A DNA stretch of 18,857 nt from an uncultured Oscillospiraceae bacterium (GTDB lineage: Bacteria > Bacillota > Clostridia > Oscillospirales > Oscillospiraceae), in assembly GCA_934597165.1 (NCBI GenBank), contig CAKTQP010000038.1:1-18857 (forward strand), in the 5' to 3' direction. Both the position numbers and the translations under genes were made by a program. Below are positions 13,455 through 18,857 of this stretch, piece after piece; position 1 is the stretch's first letter, and each line of letters starts with the position of its first letter. Below the pieces are notes generated by a model. The model was not told the DNA's origin and ran no database searches. It worked only from the letters and a program-made list of their open reading frames with translations.

Positions 13455-13456
13455 CG

Positions 13457-14293
13457 TCACGCCTCCTTCTTCTTGCCCAGATAGGCTTCAATGACCGCAG
13501 GGTTGGCCTGGATGTCCTTGGGGGTGCCCTTGGCGATGACCTTGCCGAAGTTCAGCACGCAGATGCCCTCGCAGATGTTCATGACCAGGTTCATGTCGTG
13601 CTCGATGAGCAGGACGGCGATCTGGAAGGTGTCACGGATCTTGCGGATGTTCTCCATCAGCTCGGAGGTCTCAGACGGGTTCATACCGGCAGCTGGTTCG
13701 TCCAGCAACAGCAGACGGGGCTGGGTGGCCAGGGCGCGGACGATCTCCAGACGGCGCTGTGCGCCGTAGGGCAGAGAACCGGCCTTGACGTTGGCCTCGT
13801 TCTCCATATTGAAGATGGACAGCAGCTCCAGCGCCTTCTCGTGGGCCTCCTTCTCCTCCCGCCAGTAGCTGGGCAGGCGGAAGAGGCTGCTGATCATATT
13901 GTAGTGCATCTGGTTGTTCATGGCCACCTTCACGTTCTCCTCCACGGTCAGGTTGGAGAACAGGCGGATGTTCTGGAAGGTACGGGCGATACCGGCACGG
14001 TTGACGTGGGCGGTATCCATGCTCTGGATGTCCTGGCCGTTGAGCAGGATGGAGCCGGTGGTGGGCTGGTAGACCTTGGTGAGCAGGTTGAAGACGGTGG
14101 TCTTGCCTGCACCGTTGGGGCCGATGAGACCGGCGATCTCGGTCTGACCGATGCCCAGGTTGAAGTCCTCAACTGCCTTCAGGCCGCCGAAGGTGATGCC
14201 CAGGTTGATACATTCCAGCACGGGGGGTTTATCTACGTCACGTTCCGGAACCATGTTCTTGGAAGGGACGGGTACCAGTTTCGGTGTCGTCAT
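13457..14293 (-). CDS. livG: Branched-chain amino acid ABC transporter ATP-binding protein LivG
   Basis: 278 aa. Walker A GPNGAGKTT, the Q-loop and LivG-type motif RTFQNIRLFSNLTVEENV, signature region LPYGAQRRLEIVRALA (the YG-Q-RR form characteristic of LivG), Walker B LLLLDEPAAGMNP and switch LLIEHDMNLVM. About 25 residues precede the first conserved strand (VLECINLGITFGGLKAVEDF), a small N-terminal extension with no visible motif. The AGGAGG ribosome binding site lies inside the end of livM, and the gap to livM is one base, so translation is probably coupled. It is the partner ATPase of LivF and docks on LivH and LivM. Confidence 0.93.
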   Translation of the reverse strand: MTTPKLVPVPSKNMVPERDVDKPPVLECINLGITFGGLKAVEDFNLGIGQTEIAGLIGPNGAGKTTVFNLLTKVYQPTTGSILLNGQDIQSMDTAHVNRAGIARTFQNIRLFSNLTVEENVKVAMNNQMHYNMISSLFRLPSYWREEKEAHEKALELLSIFNMENEANVKAGSLPYGAQRRLEIVRALATQPRLLLLDEPAAGMNPSETSELMENIRKIRDTFQIAVLLIEHDMNLVMNICEGICVLNFGKVIAKGTPKDIQANPAVIEAYLGKKKEA

Positions 14294-14294
14294 C

Positions 14295-15353
14295 TCAAAC
14301 GCCCTCCTTTTCTTTCGTATCTTTGTGGGTGATCTTGTTCTTCACGTTCTCCAGGAAGCCCTTGATGGTGGGGTTGTTGGTGGCCAGCATCATGACGATC
14401 AGGAGGATGGCGTAGACCAGCATACGGTAGTCGGAGTACTCACGCAGTGCCTCGGGCAGGATGGTCAGGACGGCGGCGGCGATGATGGAGCCGAGCATAT
14501 TGCCCTGGCCGCCCAGGACGACGAAGACCAGGATGAGGATGGAGGTGTTGAAGTCGAACTTATTGGCCACGATGGTGGAGTAGTTCATGGCGAACAGGGG
14601 GCCTGCTGCACTTGCCATAGCGGCGGAGATGACGAAGGCGGTCATCTTATGGGAGGTGACGTTGACGCCCACGCTCTCTGCGGCGATACGGTTGTCCCGG
14701 ATGGCCATGATGGTGCGGCCGGTGCGGCTGTTGATGAGGTGGAAGACCACGATGAGGGTAATCATAATCATGATGAACCCGGCGGTAAAGGTGGAGATCT
14801 TCTGGATACCGCCGATGCCCATGGGGCCGTTGATGAGCATTTTGCCGTCTTCGGCCAGGTTGGTCTTATCGCTGAGCAGGCTGGCGTGGAGACCCTTGCT
14901 GTCCATGCCCAGGTAGAGGTTATTGAAGATGCTCTTGATGATCTCGCCGAAGGCCAAGGTGACGATGGCCAGATAGTCACCCTGCAGGCGCAGGACGGGG
15001 ATACCGATGAGGAACCCAGCCAGGGCGCCGAAGAGGGTGGCGACGATGACGGCGATGAGCAGGCGGACGCCGCCGCTGGGGATAACGTCCTGGAGCATGA
15101 TGGCCACGGTGGTGCCGGTGAAGGCGCCCACGCTCATGAAGCCGGCGTGACCCAGGGACAGCTCACCCAGGACACCGACGGTCAGGTTCAGGGAGATGGC
15201 CATGATGACGTAGGCGCAGATGGGCACCAGCATGCCCTTCAGGGTGGCGGGGATAGCGCCCATGAAGATCTGGATGATGATGAAGGCCACGATGACCAGG
15301 CCGTAGGTCAGGTAGTTTTGGCGGGTGGTTTTGTTCATATTCAGCTTTTTCAT
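14295..15353 (-). CDS. livM: Branched-chain amino acid ABC transporter permease LivM
   Basis: 352 aa. Polytopic permease with about nine to ten membrane segments. The family core SLNLTVGVLGELSLGHAGFMSVGAF (about residues 48-72) is the LivM hallmark, and the EAA-like loop GRTIMAIRDNRIAAESVGVN (about 222-241) contacts the ATPases. The start at 15353 follows GAGGTGG by 5 bases; open frame extending further upstream is the wrong frame of livH. The C-terminal tail is charged (NVKNKITHKDTKEKEGV). It forms the translocation pore with LivH. Confidence 0.92.
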   Translation of the reverse strand: MKKLNMNKTTRQNYLTYGLVIVAFIIIQIFMGAIPATLKGMLVPICAYVIMAISLNLTVGVLGELSLGHAGFMSVGAFTGTTVAIMLQDVIPSGGVRLLIAVIVATLFGALAGFLIGIPVLRLQGDYLAIVTLAFGEIIKSIFNNLYLGMDSKGLHASLLSDKTNLAEDGKMLINGPMGIGGIQKISTFTAGFIMIMITLIVVFHLINSRTGRTIMAIRDNRIAAESVGVNVTSHKMTAFVISAAMASAAGPLFAMNYSTIVANKFDFNTSILILVFVVLGGQGNMLGSIIAAAVLTILPEALREYSDYRMLVYAILLIVMMLATNNPTIKGFLENVKNKITHKDTKEKEGV

Positions 15354-15363
15354 CTTTTCCACC

Positions 15364-16245
15364 TCACACTTTCTCGCGGATCTCTTTGCCCAGCAGGCCG
15401 GCCGGCTTGAACAGCAGGACGATGATGAGGACGACGAACATGACGGCGTCAGAGAGCTGGGTGGAGATGTAGGCTTTGGCGAAAATCTCGATGATGCCCA
15501 TGAGCAGGCCGCCCAGCAGAGCGCCGGGGATGGAGCCGATGCCGCCGAAGACGGCTGCGGTGAAGGCCTTGATGCCGGGCATGGAGCCGGTGGTTGGCAC
15601 CAGGGTGGGATAGGCGGAGCAGAGCAGGACGCCTGCGATGGCCGCCAGACCAGAACCGATGGCGAAGGTGGTGGAGATGGTGGCGTTGACGTTGATGCCC
15701 ATGAGCTGAGCGGCACCCTTGTCCTCGGAGCAGGCGCGCATAGCCTTGCCCATCTTGGTCTTGCTGGTGAAGAAGGTCAGAGCCAGCATGATGATGATGC
15801 AGATGACGATGGCGATACCGGTGACATAGGGGATGGCCAGTTCACCGCCGAAGAGGCTCAGTCTGCCCTTGCCGAAGATGGAGGGGAAGACCTTGGGATT
15901 GGGGGACCAGAGCAGCAGGGCTGCGTTCTGGAGGAAGTAGCTGACGCCGATGGCGGTGATGAGCACGGCCAGGGAGGGGGCAGCACGGAGGGGTTTGTAG
16001 GCCAGGCGTTCGATGAGCATACCCAGGAGGGTACAGACGATCATGGCCAACAGGATGCCCACCAAGGGGGGCAGGTTGAAGCTGGAAATGGCGTAGAAGC
16101 ACACATACGCGCCGACCATGATGACGTCACCATGGGCGAAGTTCAGCATTTTGGCGATGCCGTACACCATGGTGTAGCCCAGCGCGATGATGGCATAGAT
16201 ACTGCCCAAGCTGATCCCGTTGATCAGGAAATTGAGAAATGTCAT
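15364..16245 (-). CDS. livH: Branched-chain amino acid ABC transporter permease LivH
   Basis: 293 aa. Polytopic permease with about eight membrane segments. It begins with the hallmark NGISLGSIYAIIALGYTMVYGIAKMLNFAHGD (about residues 9-40), then has the EAA-like loop TKMGKAMRACSEDKGAAQLMGIN (about 183-205) and the conserved KAFTAAVFGGIGSIPGALLGG near the end. AAGGAG lies about 10 bases before the ATG at 16245. It is separated from livJ by a 223-base spacer with two strong hairpins, and precedes livM by 10 bases. Partner permease of LivM. Confidence 0.93.
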   Translation of the reverse strand: MTFLNFLINGISLGSIYAIIALGYTMVYGIAKMLNFAHGDVIMVGAYVCFYAISSFNLPPLVGILLAMIVCTLLGMLIERLAYKPLRAAPSLAVLITAIGVSYFLQNAALLLWSPNPKVFPSIFGKGRLSLFGGELAIPYVTGIAIVICIIIMLALTFFTSKTKMGKAMRACSEDKGAAQLMGINVNATISTTFAIGSGLAAIAGVLLCSAYPTLVPTTGSMPGIKAFTAAVFGGIGSIPGALLGGLLMGIIEIFAKAYISTQLSDAVMFVVLIIVLLFKPAGLLGKEIREKV

Positions 16246-16297
16246 CGCAGTTTAACTCCTTACATGTTCTATCTTTACTTACTCTCACAAATCACTT

Positions 16298-16350
16298 CAG
16301 TGCGCAAACGAAAAGGATCGCGCGATCCGATCCCTTTCAGTTGCGCACTG
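16298..16350 (-). ncRNA. Long stem-loop in the livJ-livH spacer
   Basis: CAGTGCGCAA (16298-16307) pairs with TTGCGCACTG (16341-16350), and the stem continues inward, with one mismatch and a few G-U pairs, through about 12 more pairs to a loop near GCGCG. No U-run follows on the minus strand, so it is not a simple terminator. It probably sets the relative amounts of livJ and permease mRNA or protects the livJ 3' end. Confidence 0.6.
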
Positions 16351-16364
16351 CACGACCCGGAACA

Positions 16365-16394
16365 GGCCGGGGCCGCCCGAAGGCTGCCCCAGCC
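16365..16394 (-). ncRNA. UUCG-capped GC-rich hairpin in the livJ-livH spacer
   Basis: On the minus strand GGCTGGGGCAGCC, loop TTCG, GGCGGCCCCGGCC form a 13-bp stem with one mismatch. It is a very stable hairpin without a U-tract, about 75 bases past the livJ stop codon, and so probably blocks 3' exonuclease decay of livJ mRNA. Confidence 0.6.
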
Positions 16395-16468
16395 AGAAAC
16401 CGTGGCCGGATGCCAAAGCGAATGTCACGCCCTGACGATTACCGGATTGCTGTTTGGATCAGAAGAAA

Positions 16469-17677
16469 TTAGTCCAGGCCAACATAGGCGCCGTTCTCGA
16501 TCTTCATGCCCTTGGGCTCCTTGGACACAGCACCCTTGTCCCACTTCATGCCAGCGCCGGTCAGGCCGTCGAAGGTCATGGTGGAGAACTGCTGGATCAT
16601 TGCGTCGCACAGGTCGCTTGCGCTCATGTCGGGGGTAGCCTTCGCAGCTTCCAGAGCCTGCTTGTAAGCATACACGCAGTCATAGCCGTCTGCTGCGAAC
16701 TGGTTGGGGATCTCGCCAAACTTTTCCTGATACTTCTTGACGAAGGACTTGGTTGCCTCGTCTTCGGAGTCAGCGTTGAAGGGGGTCAGGAGCATGACGC
16801 CTTCTGCCAGCTTGGTGTCGAAGCCTTCCTGGGTCAGGATGCCATCCATGCCGTCCACGCCGAAGAACTTGGGTTCATAGCCCATGGAGCTGGCCTGAGC
16901 CAGGATCAGGGATGCGGGCTGATAGTACATGGGCAGGAAGATCAGGTCAGCGCCCTTGTCCTTTGCATCAGTGATCTGGACGGAGAAGTCGGTGTCGTTG
17001 CCGTCAGCGAAGGTGGTCTCGGAGACGATCTCCAGGTTCAGTTCCTTAGCCTTTTCGGTGAAGGTCTGATAGATGCCCTTGGAATAAACGTCGTCGTTCT
17101 TCCAGATGATAGCGATCTTGCTGCCCAGCTTCTTCTCAGAGATGTACTGAGCGGATGCAGAACCCTGGTTGGGGTCCATGAAGCACATCTGATACTGGTT
17201 GTCCTTACCCTCGATGACTGCCTTGGAGGAAGCGGAGGGGGTCAGGGCGAAGATACGGTCGGAGTTGGTCTCGGTGGAGGTAGCTTCGCAGGGCTTGGTG
17301 GTGACGGAGCCCAGGGAGATCTGCATACCCCAGTCCTTCAGGGTGTTGTAAGCGTTGATGGCCTTTTCAGCGTCGTTCACGTCGTCTTCGTAACGCAGAT
17401 CGAACTGAATGTCGCCGCCGGCAGCGTTGATCTCTTCCACAGCGATGGCTGCGCCGTTCTTCGCAGCGTTGCCATAGATCGCAGCAGCGCCGGTCAGGGG
17501 AGCAGTGCCGCCGATCTTGAAGGCAGCGCCGGTGGGCTTGGTATCGGTTGCGCCGCTGGTGGCTGCGGTGCTGGTTGCAGCGCCGCTGGTGGCTGCGTTA
17601 TTGGAGCCGCCGCCGCAGGCAGCCAGGCTGAGCATCATGCCAGCTGCCAGCATGAAGCTGATCACTTTTCTTTTCAT
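16469..17677 (-). CDS. livJ: Branched-chain amino acid ABC transporter substrate-binding lipoprotein
   Basis: 402 aa. Signal peptide (MKRKVISFMLAAGMMLSLAAC) with lipobox LAAC and cysteine at about residue 21, followed by an Ala/Thr/Ser-rich linker to about residue 42. The rest is a type I periplasmic-binding fold of the Leu/Ile/Val family: FKIGGTAPLTGAAAIYGNAAKNGAAIAVEEINAAGG is the classic first block, with later PSASS, AIIWKNDDVYSKGI and FGVDGMDG blocks. The start at 17677 has GAAGGAG 9 bases upstream. It delivers extracellular substrate to LivHM; exact specificity within branched-chain or other hydrophobic amino acids cannot be read. First gene of the canonical liv set, but a terminator hairpin lies just upstream. 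Confidence 0.92.
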   Translation of the reverse strand: MKRKVISFMLAAGMMLSLAACGGGSNNAATSGAATSTAATSGATDTKPTGAAFKIGGTAPLTGAAAIYGNAAKNGAAIAVEEINAAGGDIQFDLRYEDDVNDAEKAINAYNTLKDWGMQISLGSVTTKPCEATSTETNSDRIFALTPSASSKAVIEGKDNQYQMCFMDPNQGSASAQYISEKKLGSKIAIIWKNDDVYSKGIYQTFTEKAKELNLEIVSETTFADGNDTDFSVQITDAKDKGADLIFLPMYYQPASLILAQASSMGYEPKFFGVDGMDGILTQEGFDTKLAEGVMLLTPFNADSEDEATKSFVKKYQEKFGEIPNQFAADGYDCVYAYKQALEAAKATPDMSASDLCDAMIQQFSTMTFDGLTGAGMKWDKGAVSKEPKGMKIENGAYVGLD

Positions 17678-17711
17678 GTGTTTTTTCTCCTTCTTACAAG
17701 AATTTCTATAC

Positions 17712-17742
17712 AAAAAAGCGGCTCTGCAACGTGTAGAGCCGC
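17712..17742 (-). terminator. Terminator hairpin between the small ORF and livJ (possible attenuator)
   Basis: On the minus strand GCGGCTCT (17742-17735) pairs with AGAGCCGC (17725-17718) around a 9-base loop and is followed by six T. Only about 35 bases separate it from the livJ start, leaving little room for a separate livJ promoter, so read-through or attenuation is suspected. Confidence 0.75.
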
Positions 17743-17757
17743 CTTACTGTATCATAG

Positions 17758-18039
17758 TCACAGTACCGCACACACTGCCGCTGTTCGTCTTCTTCTATTC
17801 ATTTTCTCTACCAGTTCTACCAGTACCGCCAGCAGGAGGACTGCCAGCGGGGTGAGGACTCGAAAGCCTACAGAAAACAAAATGGATGTCGCGACGGCGA
17901 CACCCACGACTTTGGAGGCGAAACGAGGATAGAAAGCGGGCATAGCGGCCTGATAAAAGGCGCAAGGAGCCATATCCATGCAGGACATGGACTGCTCAGA
18001 CGTCAACACATCGGACATTTTCTCGAACGGTGCTGTCAT
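17758..18039 (-). CDS. Small membrane protein, Val/Leu-rich, upstream of livJ
   Basis: 93 aa, function not recognised. The ATG at 18039 has AAAGGAG about 9 bases upstream and a strong promoter 50 bases further up, which favours a translated gene. The N-terminal third (to about residue 40) is polar with several Met and Cys (MSCMDMAPC). Residues 42-78 hold one or two membrane segments dominated by Val, Leu, Ile and Ala (VVGVAVATSILFSVGF and LAVLLLAVLVELV), followed by a basic MNRRRR end. It lies 13 bases before the terminator hairpin upstream of livJ. It could be a small membrane protein in its own right or a long leader ORF; the sequence does not decide. Confidence 0.5.
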   Translation of the reverse strand: MTAPFEKMSDVLTSEQSMSCMDMAPCAFYQAAMPAFYPRFASKVVGVAVATSILFSVGFRVLTPLAVLLLAVLVELVEKMNRRRRTAAVCAVL

Positions 18040-18086
18040 CTTCAACGACTCCTTTCTCTCGCGAATTTCTGCTTTTGATTGGTATC

Positions 18087-18115
18087 ATCATAGCACCATA
18101 AAGTATAGAAGTCAA
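18087..18115 (-). promoter_or_regulatory. Promoter upstream of the small ORF and liv operon
   Basis: On the minus strand TTGACT (18115-18110), a 17-base spacer and TATGAT (18092-18087). It is the only strong promoter visible upstream of livJ. Confidence 0.7.
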
Positions 18116-18120
18116 TGTTT

Positions 18121-18794
18121 TTTTACAAGAAGCGCCCACTTTTTCCCCCAGCAAATCGGGTCGGTTCTTGTGAAAAAATTCGCAATTTCTCCGGAAACCG
18201 CAACATTTACTGTGGGAAAGGCTTCCGTTTGGATGGGGCGTTCTTGGGGGTGGCAGCACAGAAAAGCACAGGTTTTTACCCTCTCTGTCTCCCCTCTCTC
18301 CGTCCCTTCCGCCGAAAGGCCCTTCCAACTGCCGGACACAGGTTGTCAACCTCACTTTGCAGGACGCGTTCCGGGCAGGTTCTTTCCCAACGGGGCGGCC
18401 GGGTGCGTTGACAGGTGGAAAGGGGGAAATCCTCCCGTTTTTTTGACGATTTTGCCCACCGGACTCCCTCGGATACATTAAAATATAAGCAACCCATCTA
18501 AAAACCCATCCAAACCGGTTGGTTTTTCCGGAAAAACCCTGCTGGAAACTGGTTCTCCTGCCCCTCTCTGCCATTTCCACACTATGTTGCCCCACTCCCT
18601 CCCCCCTTCCGCACCCCCGCTCCCCCGCCCTTCCGGCAGCGCCCCTGCTCAAACCCGGTGCGTCCCCAGCCATCCATTGTCCGTCCGCCGCTCACAGTTT
18701 GCAACAATTTCGCCCCAAACGCCGCCGCCGTCCTGCCGGTCAGACACTCGCCCGGTCGGCAAAAAAATTTTCTCGCGCCTGTCCCGACCCATAG
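18121..18794. other. Intergenic stretch without a convincing gene
   Basis: No open frame here has a ribosome binding site and protein-like composition. The plus strand is strongly pyrimidine-rich between about 18540 and 18660 (long C and T runs). A perfect 18-base palindrome GGTTTTTCCGGAAAAACC lies at 18521-18538, directly after AACCGGTT. A short imperfect direct repeat AACCCATC occurs at 18491 and 18503. No RNA family was recognised. Confidence 0.5.
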
Positions 18795-18830
18795 AAAAAA
18801 CGCACTGCGTATCCTCACGCAGTGCGTTTT
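18795..18830 (-). terminator. Terminator at right edge
   Basis: AAAACGCACTGCGT (18797-18810) pairs with ACGCAGTGCGTTTT (18817-18830) around loop ATCCTC, with six T following on the minus strand. It terminates the minus-strand gene whose last codons are at the right edge; the symmetric T/A flanks would also allow bidirectional function. Confidence 0.85.
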
Positions 18831-18845
18831 GATGCTCGGTCAGCC

Positions 18846-18857
18846 TTATTCGTCTTC
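18846..18857 (-). CDS. Probable C-terminal codons of a gene beyond the right edge
   Basis: On the minus strand the window ends with GAA GAC GAA TAA, i.e. a possible acidic C terminus E-D-E and stop, placed 16 bases before the terminator. Only three codons are visible, so the frame is inferred from the terminator position alone. Confidence 0.3.
   Translation of the reverse strand, partial: EDE

Noticed and set aside
14151..15410. Long plus-strand open frame antisense to livM and livG
   Set aside because: Asp/Gly/His-rich shadow frame with no ribosome binding site; the minus-strand liv genes are unambiguous.
17996..18673. 225-codon minus-strand open frame upstream of livJ
   Set aside because: Low-complexity Gly/Arg-rich start, no ribosome binding site, and it runs through the promoter at 18087-18115 and overlaps the better-supported 93-aa ORF in another frame.

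Overview
The window looks like a chromosomal segment of a fairly GC-rich, low-G+C-phylum gut-type Clostridia (Oscillospiraceae-like). This is inferred from strong AGGAGG ribosome binding sites, T-box and FMN riboswitch control, sigma-A promoters with 16-18 base spacers, and Gram-positive lipoproteins. No rRNA or tRNA gene is present to place it more precisely.

Layout. 1-1480: the first codons of a flavodoxin, a MerR-type regulator and a LysR-type regulator, all on the minus strand. 1480-3265: an AT-richer accessory patch with three small plus-strand genes (two of them paralogous), one small minus-strand gene, a decayed CRISPR array of type I-C appearance, and a gene remnant. 3319-5067: a large membrane-anchored protein of unknown function. 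5334-5906: a CDP-alcohol phosphatidyltransferase (PgsA-like), followed by a run of seven or more consecutive stem-loops (5927-6112). 6178-7203: a threonine aldolase. 7307-10444: a methionine importer split into two units, metN-metI from its own promoter and metQ behind a T-box leader whose specifier codon reads AUG. 10501-12627: an FMN riboswitch (minus strand) with a terminator expression platform, controlling a MATE transporter and a GNAT acetyltransferase. 12675-18115: a branched-chain amino acid ABC operon (livJ-livH-livM-livG-livF, minus strand), preceded by a small Val/Leu-rich ORF and a terminator hairpin. 18121-18795 has no convincing gene, and the right edge carries the terminator and last codons of another minus-strand gene.

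How the genes fit together. The right two thirds is dominated by amino acid uptake under amino acid or cofactor control: methionine via metNI and T-box-metQ, and branched-chain amino acids via livJHMGF. The most unusual unit is the FMN-aptamer-controlled MATE plus GNAT pair. It predicts a flavin-related role (flavin uptake, export or modification) for a transporter family usually annotated as multidrug efflux. The other items most worth checking are the multi-hairpin element after pgsA, the possible attenuation arrangement upstream of livJ, the large structured spacer between livJ and livH, and the relict CRISPR locus in the AT-rich patch.
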